Positions 37,082 to 46,575 of a stretch of 64,000 nt of DNA are shown piece after piece; the stretch's first letter is position 1, and every line of letters starts with the position of its first letter. The DNA comes from Pantoea sp. Aalb (GTDB lineage: Bacteria > Pseudomonadota > Gammaproteobacteria > Enterobacterales > Enterobacteriaceae): contig NZ_SZZU01000003.1 of assembly GCF_009829985.1 (NCBI RefSeq), positions 62,001 through 126,000 on the forward strand, written 5' to 3'. A program made the translations under genes and the position numbers. The notes under the pieces were generated by a model, which saw only the letters and a list, made by a program, of their open reading frames with translations, made no database searches and was not told the origin of the DNA.

Positions 37082-37648
37082 ATGAAAAAATCCTTAGAAA
37101 AACCTAACATAATAAATGTGGAAGTAGTAGCTTGTTCTCAGTTATTTACAATCGAAGCAGTAGATCTTACATTTAGTAATGGTGTACGAAGAATCTATGA
37201 ACGTATGAAACCGTGCGATCATGAAGCTGTAATGATCGTACCTATTCTTGGATATAATTTAATTCTTATTCAAGAGTATGCAGTTGGTTTAGACAGTTAT
37301 CAATTAACCTTCCCAAAAGGACGAATTGATTTTGGCGAAAACGCATTTGAAGCAGCAGATAGAGAACTTAAAGAAGAAGTTGGTTTTGGTGCAGCTAGAA
37401 TTGAAGTTTTAGGTAAACTTACTATGGCTCCTTCTTATTTTTCTCATAGAATGACTATTGTTGTAGCAGAAGGTCTTTATGAAAGAAAGTTACAAGGAGA
37501 TGAACCAGAACCACTAATTATATATCGATGGCCATTAGATAATTTACTAGAATTATTAAACAAACCTGATTTTCGAGAAGCACGAAATGTTAGTGCATTA
37601 TTTATGGTACGTGAATGGCTAGTAAGTCAAGGTCGTTTAAATTATTAA
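37082..37648 (+). CDS. nudE: ADP compounds hydrolase NudE
   Basis: Nudix hydrolase acting on ADP-ribose, NADH and Ap3A in E. coli. 188 residues. The Nudix box runs from GRIDFGENAFEAADREL to KEEVGFG (about 80-102) with the REL..EE.G metal-binding residues intact. NGVRRIYERM and APSYFSHRMTIVVAEGLY match the enteric subfamily. Monocistronic; TGAGA precedes the ATG. mrcA and the hof genes that follow in E. coli are absent. Confidence 0.94.
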   Translation: MKKSLEKPNIINVEVVACSQLFTIEAVDLTFSNGVRRIYERMKPCDHEAVMIVPILGYNLILIQEYAVGLDSYQLTFPKGRIDFGENAFEAADRELKEEVGFGAARIEVLGKLTMAPSYFSHRMTIVVAEGLYERKLQGDEPEPLIIYRWPLDNLLELLNKPDFREARNVSALFMVREWLVSQGRLNY

Positions 37649-37794
37649 TTAATTATTAATAAATACTATTATTTTTTTATTATCTGCTTATTTTATGAAT
37701 AATTATATGCTTATAGCATATATTATAAATTTGTTTTTATTTATATTTTATATATTTAAATCTTTAGAATATTATAATATCGATTTATATTAAG

Positions 37795-37862
<68 letters not shown>

Positions 37863-38556
37863 AATTAAGTTTTTTAATGTATTTCATAAAGCAAATTTTG
37901 ATTTTATTTTTTCTATATCTTTATCTTTAGATTTTATAAAAAAATTAATAACACAAATATATATTAATTAATATTAACTTAAGTTTATATATTTTTATTA
38001 ATATTTATGAGTTTGTTAGGTAATATACAAAATTAAATTATAGTAAGTTATAGTTAATAATAATTATTTTATATAAAAATTGCATTTAAAATATAAGTTA
38101 TAAATATACTTTGATATCAGTCCAAATAAATGATGCATTAAAGTTAAATAAGGATTAAAATGCATAACAATACTTTAAGACATACTGAAAATCAAAATTG
38201 ATAGCTAAAAACATATTTTATTATGGTAAAACTTATATCTATTTTTAATTTTACTAAATTAAAGTAGAAAATTTATTATCTGAATATCAAGTATATTGAC
38301 GAAAAAGTAAAATTAGCATAAAACTTAATTGCAAAAAAAGTAAATACGATTCTAACGATAGTTAGAAATAAATTTGTTTTCTAAATAAACTATAAAAGGA
38401 TCTTTTCTTTCGTGGAAGAAAAATTGTTAATTATAAAATGATCTTGTATATGAAATTAAGAAAATTAGGTTAATAAAAATATATTCAGTGCTCAATTAGT
38501 GAATTACTGAAGTAACTTTTATCTCAATCTTATAAAGAATGATATCTTAGTTCGTC

Positions 38557-38584
38557 TCCCGCCAGTAAAATTCTGTTTGCGGGG
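38557..38584 (+). promoter_or_regulatory. GC-rich hairpin in the aroK leader
   Basis: CCCGC (38558-38562) pairs with GCGGG (38579-38583), and inside it CAG (38563-38565) with CTG (38573-38575). G/C arms are rare in these gaps, which points to constraint. It ends 34 bases before the aroK ATG. The sequence resembles, from memory, the enteric aroK upstream region. Confidence 0.5.
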
Positions 38585-38618
38585 TATCATCAACAAAACT
38601 TTTAATAATATCGATAAA

Positions 38619-39140
38619 ATGGCAGAAAAACGCAATATCTTTCTGGTTGGACCGATGGGTGCTGGTAAAAGCACTATAGGTCGTCAGTTAGCTCAGCAAC
38701 TAAATATGGATTTTTTTGACTCCGATTACGAAATTGAGCGACGTACTGGAGCAGATGTAGGGTGGGTATTCGATGTAGAAGGTGAATCAGGGTTTAGAGA
38801 TCGTGAAGAAAAGATTATTAATGAACTGACAGATAAACAAGGCATTATATTGGCTACAGGCGGCGGTTCTATTAAATCCCGTGAAACCCGTAACCGTCTT
38901 TCTGCACGTGGAGTAGTTATTTATCTTGAAACTACTATCGATAAACAACTTATTCGAACACAGCGTGATAAAAAACGTCCATTATTACAAGTAGATGCTC
39001 CGCCAAAAGAAGTTTTAGAAAAATTAGCAAAAGAAAGGAATTATCTTTACAAGGAAATAGCTGATATTACTATTTGCACTGACGATAAAAGTGTAAAATC
39101 TGTTGTAAATCAGATTATTAATATGCTGGAAAAAAAATAA
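38619..39140 (+). CDS. aroK: Shikimate kinase I
   Basis: Phosphorylates shikimate to shikimate-3-phosphate. 173 residues from ATG 38619 (MAEKRNIFLVGPMGAGKS), the E. coli length and nearly its sequence; a TTG at 38577 opens the frame earlier but lies in the leader hairpin. Walker A GPMGAGKS at 11-18, substrate-binding DSDYEIE, FRDRE, and GGG are intact. The first 100 bases have enteric-like codon use, GC-richer than the rest. aroB follows at 41 bases. Confidence 0.96.
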   Translation: MAEKRNIFLVGPMGAGKSTIGRQLAQQLNMDFFDSDYEIERRTGADVGWVFDVEGESGFRDREEKIINELTDKQGIILATGGGSIKSRETRNRLSARGVVIYLETTIDKQLIRTQRDKKRPLLQVDAPPKEVLEKLAKERNYLYKEIADITICTDDKSVKSVVNQIINMLEKK

Positions 39141-39181
39141 TATCCAGTTGCTTCAGAATTTCGCTATAGGTATCAGTTATC

Positions 39182-40270
39182 ATGGATCGGATTATTGTTT
39201 CACTGGGTAATCGTAGTTATCCTATTACGATAGATGCTGGATTATTTAAAGATATGGCTTCTTTTTGGCCATTAAAAGCAGGTGATAATGCTATGCTGGT
39301 TACTAACCAGACATTGGCCTCCTTATATTTGGACACATTATTAACATTATTGATGAGTGAAAATGTAAATATACAAAAAATCATTTTGCCAGATGGCGAA
39401 CAATATAAAACATTATCGATGGCAGATAAAGTATTTACAATGTTATTACAAAAAAATCATAGTCGTGATACTACACTTATTGCACTAGGTGGTGGAGTAA
39501 TTGGTGATTTAACAGGATTTATTGCTGCTACTTATCAAAGAGGTGTAAGGTTTATTCAAGTACCTACTACTCTTTTATCTCAAGTTGACGCTTCTGTAGG
39601 TGGTAAAACTGCTATTAATCATTTACTTGGTAAAAATATGATAGGAGCTTTTTATCAACCTGTATCTGTAGTAATAGATATAAATTGTTTAAATACTCTA
39701 CCTTTACGTGAATTAGTATCAGGTTTAGCAGAAGTAATTAAATATGCAATTATTTTTGATAATGAATTCTTCGAATGGCTAGAACAAAATGTCGATACAT
39801 TGTTAGCTCGCGATAATAATGCAATAGTCTATTGTATTCGTCGATGTTGTGAAATCAAAGCAAAATTAGTAGCAGCTGATGAATTAGAAAGTGGAATAAG
39901 AGCATTACTTAATTTAGGACATACTTTCGGTCATGCTATTGAAACTTATATGGGATACGGAAATTGGCTCCACGGTGAAGCTGTATCTGTAGGGATTGTA
40001 ATAGCATGTCGTATCTCTGAACGCCTTGGACAATTTAATACCTGCTATACAAATCGTATTATCGATCTTTTACATCGAGTTGGATTACCAATATATGGAC
40101 CATATAGTATGAAACCTGAAGATTATTTACCATACATTGCTCGTGATAAAAAAGTACTTGCAGGTAAGTTAAGATTAGTATTACCCGTAAAAATTGGATA
40201 TGCTAAAGTGTATACAAATATAATGAATGATACGATATTAGCAGGAATTACTGATTGTTATAATTGTTAA
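39182..40270 (+). CDS. aroB: 3-dehydroquinate synthase
   Basis: Second shikimate-pathway step, converting DAHP to 3-dehydroquinate. 362 residues, the E. coli length. NAD-binding ALGGGVIGDLTGFIAATYQRG, active-site VDASVGGKTAINH, and zinc-binding LNLGHTFGHAIE with the HGEAVSVG block are present. Co-oriented with aroK and the downstream dam-rpe-trpS, as in the enteric damX superoperon, but damX is missing and a 186-base gap replaces it. Confidence 0.96.
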   Translation: MDRIIVSLGNRSYPITIDAGLFKDMASFWPLKAGDNAMLVTNQTLASLYLDTLLTLLMSENVNIQKIILPDGEQYKTLSMADKVFTMLLQKNHSRDTTLIALGGGVIGDLTGFIAATYQRGVRFIQVPTTLLSQVDASVGGKTAINHLLGKNMIGAFYQPVSVVIDINCLNTLPLRELVSGLAEVIKYAIIFDNEFFEWLEQNVDTLLARDNNAIVYCIRRCCEIKAKLVAADELESGIRALLNLGHTFGHAIETYMGYGNWLHGEAVSVGIVIACRISERLGQFNTCYTNRIIDLLHRVGLPIYGPYSMKPEDYLPYIARDKKVLAGKLRLVLPVKIGYAKVYTNIMNDTILAGITDCYNC

Positions 40271-40456
40271 TTTTATATTATTATTCATACTTGAGAAAGT
40301 TATATTAATTTATCATTAAAGTATTGATTAAATTAGTTTTAAATAAATTAAAAGACAAATTAATATTTCCTAGAATTAACTATCTTTAATCTTTAATTAA
40401 TAAAAATAAATAAGGGTATGTATTAATAATTAATTTTATTATTATTTATATATAGA

Positions 40457-41269
40457 ATGAAGAAAACCCGAGCTTTTTTAAAATGGGCTGGAGGAAAATA
40501 TCAACTGCTTGACGATATTCGTCGTTATTTACCAAAAGGTGACTGTCTTATCGAACCGTTTGTAGGTGCTGGTTCTGTATTTCTTAATATTGATTATGAT
40601 CGTTATCATTTAGCAGATATCAATGGTGACTTGATCAATCTTTATAATATCGTTAAAATGCGTACGATATCATTCATTGAAGATGCTAGTCAGTTGTTTA
40701 CTAATAACGGCAATACAGCAGCAATTTACTATGCACTTCGCACAGCCTTTAATGCTAGTAACGATGCATATTATCGTGCTGTTTTATTCCTTTATTTAAA
40801 CCGACATGGGTATAATGGTTTATGCCGTTATAACTTACGAGGCGAGTTTAACGTACCTTTTGGTTATTATAATAAACCTTATTTCCCTGAAGCTGAATTA
40901 CTATATTTTGCTGAACGAGCACAAAAAGCAACATTTGTATGTGAATCGTACGATATTACCTTAACCCGTGCATATAAAGGATCAGTTATATATTGTGATC
41001 CACCATATACCCCATTATCTAGCACAGCAAAATTTACTACTTATCATACTAATAGATTTAGTTTACAAGAACAACTTCATTTAGCAGAATTAGCTAATAA
41101 ACTATCAAACGAGAATAATATACCATTACTAATTTCTAATCATGATACTCTATTAACACGAAAGTGGTATAAACACGCTCATTTACATGTAGTAAAAGCG
41201 AGACGTTCTATTAGTAGGAATATAAGTAGTAGAATTCAAGTTAATGAATTATTGGCACTTTTTAGATAA
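40457..41269 (+). CDS. dam: DNA adenine methylase (GATC)
   Basis: Methylates adenine in GATC, guiding mismatch repair and initiation timing in enterics. 270 residues, a few shorter than E. coli at the C-terminus. FLKWAGGKY and PFVGAGSVF form the SAM site, and YCDPPYTPLS near residue 180 is the catalytic DPPY. RYNLRGEFNVPFGYY is the DNA-contact block. Ribosome-binding site weak (TATAGA). Whether mutH or seqA survive cannot be told here; retention of Dam in a reduced genome is notable. Confidence 0.95.
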   Translation: MKKTRAFLKWAGGKYQLLDDIRRYLPKGDCLIEPFVGAGSVFLNIDYDRYHLADINGDLINLYNIVKMRTISFIEDASQLFTNNGNTAAIYYALRTAFNASNDAYYRAVLFLYLNRHGYNGLCRYNLRGEFNVPFGYYNKPYFPEAELLYFAERAQKATFVCESYDITLTRAYKGSVIYCDPPYTPLSSTAKFTTYHTNRFSLQEQLHLAELANKLSNENNIPLLISNHDTLLTRKWYKHAHLHVVKARRSISRNISSRIQVNELLALFR

Positions 41270-41309
41270 ATTATATACTATATTAGTATTTAAAGCTTAG
41301 GAAATTTGG

Positions 41310-41993
41310 ATGAAAAATTTTTTGTTGGCACCTTCAATTCTTGCAGCTGATTTTGCTCGGTTAGGAGAAGAAACTACAAAAGTATTAGCCGCAGGAGGTA
41401 ATATTATTCATTTTGATGTCATGGATAATCATTATGTTCCTAATTTAAGTATGGGGCCAATGCTATTAAAATCTTTACGTGCATACGGTATTACTGCACC
41501 TATCGATGTACATTTAATGATACAGCCAGTAGATGCATTAATACCAGAATTTGCTAAAGCTGGCGCTAGTTTTATTTCTTTTCATCCTGAAGCAAGTAAT
41601 AATATAAGTCGTACTTTAAAAGTAATTAAAGAACATGGATGTAAAGCTGGATTAGCCTTTAATCCATGTACTTCACTTCATTATCTTGATTATACAATCA
41701 ATTCGATAGACCTCATCCTAATAATGTCAGTTAATCCAGGGTTTTGTGGTCAACCTTTTATTCCAAATACAATAGATAAGCTATTTCAAGTACGTTGCTT
41801 GATAGATAATAAAGGATATAACATACGTCTTGGAGTAGATGGAGGTATAAATATTAACAATATAAATCAAGTAGCGACAGCTGGTGCAGATATGTTTGTT
41901 GTTGGTTCAGCAATTTTTAATCATCGAAATTATGAAGAAGTTATCAATAAAATGAGATTAGAATTAAAAAAAACAAACAATGCATTTCATTAA
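41310..41993 (+). CDS. rpe: Ribulose-phosphate 3-epimerase
   Basis: Interconverts ribulose-5-phosphate and xylulose-5-phosphate in the pentose phosphate pathway. 227-residue TIM barrel. APSILAADFARLG, HFDVMDNHYVPNLS with metal-binding H and D, DVHLMIQP, MSVNPGFCGQ and DGGI are the signature blocks. The usual GFGGQ is GFCGQ here, a single change near the active-site loop. gph, next in E. coli, is missing. Confidence 0.95.
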   Translation: MKNFLLAPSILAADFARLGEETTKVLAAGGNIIHFDVMDNHYVPNLSMGPMLLKSLRAYGITAPIDVHLMIQPVDALIPEFAKAGASFISFHPEASNNISRTLKVIKEHGCKAGLAFNPCTSLHYLDYTINSIDLILIMSVNPGFCGQPFIPNTIDKLFQVRCLIDNKGYNIRLGVDGGININNINQVATAGADMFVVGSAIFNHRNYEEVINKMRLELKKTNNAFH

Positions 41994-42088
41994 AATATTT
42001 TTTAAAAAATAAAAAATGAATTTTCTGTTTATTAATGGATTTTTATTCACATCTATTAAATTTAATATTTCTATTATCAGGATAAAAT

Positions 42089-43093
42089 ATGGATAAAAAT
42101 ATCGTTTTTAGCGGTATCCAACCTTCTGGTGAATTAACTATTGGGAATTATATAGGTGCATTACGTCAATGGGTAAAAATGCAACACAATTTTCATTGTA
42201 TTTACTGTATTGTCGATCTACATGCTGTTACTGTACGCCAGAATCCAATATTATTACGTAAAGCAACTTTGGATACTTTAGCTATTTACCTTGCATGTGG
42301 AGTTAATCCTGATAAGAGTATTATTTTTGTACAATCGCATGTTCCTGAACATGCAGAGTTAAGTTGGTTACTAAATTGCTATGCATATTTCGGAGAACTG
42401 AATCGTATGACTCAGTTTAAAGATAAAGCTATGCGTTATAAAAAAAACGTTAATGTAGGTTTGTTTAATTATCCAATTATGATGGCAGCAGATATTTTAT
42501 TATATCAGACTAGTCAAGTACCAGTTGGAGAAGATCAGAAACAGCATTTAGAATTTATCCGTAATATCGCTCAACGTTTTAATGCGTTATATGGTAATAA
42601 TATATTTAAAATACCTGAACCTTTTATTCCAGAATTTGGTACACGTATCATGTCATTACTTGAACCTACAAAAAAAATGTCTAAGTCGGATAAAAATCGT
42701 AATAATGTGATTGGATTACTTGAAAATACTACAACAGTAATTAAAAAAATCAAACGTGCTACAACTGATTCCGATAATCCTGCAGTAATACGCTACAATA
42801 CTATAGAAAAAGCAGGAATATCTAATCTACTAGATATTCTTTCTTGTATCACAGATAAAAGTATTATGGAATTAGAGCATGAGTTTGAAGGTAAATTATA
42901 TGGATATTTTAAGGAAGTAGTGGCTGATACAGTTTCTAATATGTTAAATGAACTACAAAAGCATTATTATTATTTTCGTAATGATGAAAATTTCTTGAAT
43001 GAAGTTATACATTCTGGTGCTTTAAAAGCGCGTGTTCATGCACAAAAAACATTAAAAAAAGTTTATGATGCAGTTGGTTTAGTTTTATATTAA
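42089..43093 (+). CDS. trpS: Tryptophan--tRNA ligase
   Basis: Class I synthetase charging tRNA-Trp. 334 residues, the E. coli length. The HIGH-type motif is TIGNYIGA near residue 17 and the KMSKS motif is KKMSKSDKN near 195. GEDQKQHLEFIRNIA lies before it. CAGGA precedes the ATG. Closes the aroK-aroB-dam-rpe-trpS run. Confidence 0.96.
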   Translation: MDKNIVFSGIQPSGELTIGNYIGALRQWVKMQHNFHCIYCIVDLHAVTVRQNPILLRKATLDTLAIYLACGVNPDKSIIFVQSHVPEHAELSWLLNCYAYFGELNRMTQFKDKAMRYKKNVNVGLFNYPIMMAADILLYQTSQVPVGEDQKQHLEFIRNIAQRFNALYGNNIFKIPEPFIPEFGTRIMSLLEPTKKMSKSDKNRNNVIGLLENTTTVIKKIKRATTDSDNPAVIRYNTIEKAGISNLLDILSCITDKSIMELEHEFEGKLYGYFKEVVADTVSNMLNELQKHYYYFRNDENFLNEVIHSGALKARVHAQKTLKKVYDAVGLVLY

Positions 43094-43302
43094 TGAATGC
43101 ATGTAACTTTTATTTTTACTTTAAATATTATTTGTTTATTCTATTACCTTTATTAAAGATAATTATTAAATTATTCTTTAATTTAGAATAACATCATTCT
43201 TAATTATTCAATTTTTTAAAATTAAGAATATCTTATAATTATATTTCAATAATAATTAATACATCAAAAAGTTAATTAATTTAAGTAGATAAAGAAAATT
43301 TA

Positions 43303-43881
43303 ATGTTATTATTAATAGATAATTACGATTCTTTTACTTGGAATCTTTATCAATATTTTCGTGAATTAGGAATGAAGGTAATTGTAGTACGTAATGATGC
43401 TATTACCATTGCTGAGATAGAATCATTACCTTTAACACATTTAGTTATTTCTCCTGGTCCATGTTCACCAAATACTTCTGGTATTTCAGTCAATGCAATA
43501 AGACATTTTTCAGGTTTAATACCTATTTTAGGAGTATGTCTTGGACATCAAGCAATTGCTTATGCATACGGTGCACATATAGTCCGTTCCCGTAAAGTAA
43601 TGCATGGAAAAATATCAACAATTTTTCATAGTGAAAAAGGCGTATTTCGAAATTTAAAAAACTTTCTTAAGGTAACACGATATCATTCTCTGATAGTAGC
43701 ACATGATACATTACCAGCTGAATTTGAAATTACAGCTTGGAGTTTAAACAAACAGGGTAATTATGATGAAATTATGGGATTTCGCCATCGAAACATACCT
43801 TTAGAAGGTATACAGTTTCATCCAGAAAGTATTTTAACTGAGCAAGGATATCAATTATTAGCTAATTTTATAAAAACATAA
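43303..43881 (+). CDS. pabA: Aminodeoxychorismate synthase glutamine amidotransferase component
   Basis: Supplies ammonia to PabB for 4-amino-4-deoxychorismate, a folate precursor. 192 residues, class I amidotransferase. Catalytic Cys79 in GVCLGHQ, and the His/Glu pair in GIQFHPESILTEQG. RSRKVMHGK and the short length favour PabA over a TrpG. Position between trpS and crp is that of enteric pabA, with fic, argD and others deleted. pabB is not in the window. Confidence 0.9.
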   Translation: MLLLIDNYDSFTWNLYQYFRELGMKVIVVRNDAITIAEIESLPLTHLVISPGPCSPNTSGISVNAIRHFSGLIPILGVCLGHQAIAYAYGAHIVRSRKVMHGKISTIFHSEKGVFRNLKNFLKVTRYHSLIVAHDTLPAEFEITAWSLNKQGNYDEIMGFRHRNIPLEGIQFHPESILTEQGYQLLANFIKT

Positions 43882-43995
43882 CTATTAAGATATTTATTAT
43901 CTTATAAATTAATGTTTTTCTGTATAAAAAACTTTTGATTTTTAAATGAATATTTAAACAATATAAACTACTATTAATTATTAAATGAATAAAAT

Positions 43996-44017
43996 AGCGC
44001 GATGCCACCATCACGCT
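43996..44017 (-). terminator. crp intrinsic terminator
   Basis: On the minus strand, AGCGTGATG-GTGG-CATCGCGCT forms a 9-bp stem (one G-T) with a 4-base loop followed by ATTTTATT, 16 bases beyond the crp stop. Confidence 0.75.
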
Positions 44018-44032
44018 GTAGATAAAAGAAAA

Positions 44033-44665
44033 TTAGCGAGTTCCATATACTACTATGGTTTTACCATGAGCAGATATCAAATTTTGATCTTCTAGCATTT
44101 TAAGGATGCGACCAACTGTTTCACGTGAACAACCAACAATTTGGCCAATTTCTTGACGAGTAATTCTAATTTGCATTCCATCCGGATGAGTCATAGCATC
44201 TGGTTGTTTTGCTAAATTAAGCAAAGTCTGTGCAATGCGACCAGTCACATCAAGAAAAGCAAGATTACCTACTTTTTCTGAAGTTACCTGTAGACGACGT
44301 GCCATCTGTGATGATAAACGCATTAAAATATCAGGGTTTACTTGAATAAGTTGAAGAAATTTTCTATAAGAAATTTCAGCAACTTCACATGGATTTTTGG
44401 CACGTACCCAAGCACTACGTGCTTGATCGTCTTCAAATAATCCTAGTTCTCCTATAAAATCTCCTTGGTTGAGATAAGAAAGAATCATCTCTTTCCCTTC
44501 TTCATCTTTGATTAGTACTGCAACAGTACCTTTCACAATATAGTAAAGTGTTTCCGCTTTCTCACCTTGATGGATGAGCGTACTTTTAGATGGATATTTG
44601 TGAATATGGCAATGGGACATGAACCATTCAAGGGTAGGGTCTATTTGTGGTTTGCCGAGAACCAT
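44033..44665 (-). CDS. crp: cAMP receptor protein (CRP)
   Basis: Global cAMP-dependent activator. 210 residues, same length as E. coli and nearly identical. The cyclic-nucleotide-binding domain has GELGLFEDDQARSAWV with the cAMP-contacting Glu, Arg and Ser; the helix-turn-helix ITRQEIGQIVGCSRETVGRIL (about 167-187) is unchanged in its recognition helix RETVGR. CRP is often lost in small symbionts, so its strong conservation suggests use, possibly with the carbon-source genes here. It is followed by its own terminator and preceded by a 1.9-kb empty region. Confidence 0.97.
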   Translation of the reverse strand: MVLGKPQIDPTLEWFMSHCHIHKYPSKSTLIHQGEKAETLYYIVKGTVAVLIKDEEGKEMILSYLNQGDFIGELGLFEDDQARSAWVRAKNPCEVAEISYRKFLQLIQVNPDILMRLSSQMARRLQVTSEKVGNLAFLDVTGRIAQTLLNLAKQPDAMTHPDGMQIRITRQEIGQIVGCSRETVGRILKMLEDQNLISAHGKTIVVYGTR

Positions 44666-45470
44666 TCGCTATTATCCTCTGTTATCTGATAATTATATAA
44701 AAATATAGGAATAAATTCCCATATTAATTTAGAAGAAATATATTTTTTTTTTGTTTATAACTATTAACTAGGTAATAATTTAAAATTAAAATATTTATTA
44801 TTAATAATAAAATATCTTCTAATATATAAATAATTATTTAAATTATAAATATTACTTTTTAGTACAGGATATTATATATATAAAATAATATTTATCTTTT
44901 AGTTTTTAAATTATTTATTTTTTTCTTTTTATACTAACTCTATTATGATAAGTATCATAGTTAAACTTAACATACCACTTGTACTCTAAATATTTTATAA
45001 TCCACAAAATTAACGATTAAAATTTTATCGAAAGATGATGAGGATTTCCTGTTTAGCGAAAGAATTAAAAATATTAATAGTTAGGAACATGTTGAAAGTT
45101 TAAATATATTAAAAAACTGAATGTAATTAATATAATCTTTATAGAGCGCATACATGTAATTTAATGAATTATGTTATTGTTTTTCATAAATTTATTATTT
45201 TAATAATATCATAAATTAGCTTTTAAAGCTACTCTAAATTTAATAACTTATAGTATATAATTACTACTAGTAAGTCTATGTGTTCTATATACTTAATGAT
45301 TAAAAATTATTAGATATTAAACTAAAATAATTAATATCTCTATCTATCTTACATGTTTTATATATTTACTACTATATTTATTTTAAATTAAGTATATAAA
45401 TATATTTGTAGAAACTATCTTTTCTACATTATCTACATTTTATTTGATTTAAAATTTACAACAAATAAGA

Positions 45471-45572
45471 TTAATGAATGTTTTTATAATCAATAAAATT
45501 GATACCAATAATCATTATATGCCTAGGTAACTCACTTAATAATTCTCTTTGTAAAGCTTGACCATAATTGCA
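45471..45572 (-). pseudogene. Possible C-terminal gene remnant, unidentified
   Basis: The minus strand reads 33 residues ending at TAA (45473-45471), including QALQRELLSELPRHIMIIGI. It has a protein-like mix of residues, unlike the K/N/I-rich translation of surrounding DNA. It is cut upstream by an in-frame TAA at 45573-45575 and lacks a start. I do not recognise the family. Confidence 0.25.
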
Positions 45573-46513
45573 TTATATATGCAAACATATAACATTAAAA
45601 ATAATATAATTATGTTTTATAATTAATATCTTTAGTATTAATTTATATGGTTTATGCTAGAATAGCTCTTATTTTATTTTAGTTGTATTGATCTTATCAA
45701 TAACTTTAACTGAAAATATATTATAGATAAATAAATCTAAACCATTAATGTTTAACTAATTTTATTTATCCCTAAAATCTATATTTTTAGTATCTAAATA
45801 CATTTTTAAAATTCTTTAATAATGATTTATCTATAATAATATAGACATAAATTTATTTCAATATATCTAATCATTAATTTTTATATATTACTTTTTTATG
45901 TAATAAAATATTTAATTAAATAAAATACTTATTTCGATTAAAAGATATCCATCTTTTAATCATTTAGTTTAAAAAACTTTTATTTTATATAAATATTATT
46001 TTCTATAAGTAGATAACATCTTATTATTAGAAAAAATTTAATATTCTTTTATCTAAAAACATTTTTTAGTAATAATTTATTCTGAGTTTAGATAAACATA
46101 AGATTATTAGATGAAAACAATATTCTTTAAATTTAATAGCTTCTTGATGCTTATTTTTTTGTTGTTTGATAATAATTGATTAAAATAATTAACTGAATGA
46201 AAAAATTACTTTTATATTCAATAATTAAATTATTATTTAAGATATAATAGCAAATTACATTTTTATTTTTATTTTTATTTAAACATTATTAGCTTAGATT
46301 TAAAAATTATATTTTTCATTAAATTAAATTATAATTACCAAATAATTATAATAATTTTCTAAATGTAAAAATACATTTATTCCACTCTTAGCTTAATTTT
46401 TTTAAATACGTCTAATAACCGATAAATTTTCATACTATTTGAAAAATATATAAAAAAACAGATGATTCTTTGCACTATATTACTAGTACTTATCAATCTT
46501 AAAAAATTAATAT

Positions 46514-46563
46514 TTTGTATTTTAAATAAATATACTAATTTGTATTTTAAATAAATATACTAA
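46514..46563 (+). repeat. Exact 25-bp tandem repeat upstream of tauD
   Basis: TTTGTATTTTAAATAAATA followed by TACTAA occurs at 46514-46538 and again, identical, at 46539-46563, ending just before the tauD ribosome-binding site. Confidence 0.9.
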
Positions 46564-46575
46564 ATGGAGAGTGTC

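Larger units (their letters stand above)
44666..46575. other. 1.9-kb region with almost no coding capacity
   Basis: The largest empty stretch in the window. It holds the crp promoter region on the left, a 22-codon frame at 45035-45103 (two ATGs after GAAAG), a possible decayed minus-strand gene end at 45471-45572, and a 25-bp exact tandem repeat at 46514-46563. No RNA gene was recognised. Consistent with an eroded block of genes. Confidence 0.55.

Noticed and set aside
38160..38201. Short frame with AAGGA before ATG in the nudE-aroK gap
   Set aside because: 13 codons, no resemblance to a known peptide, expected by chance in a 1-kb gap.
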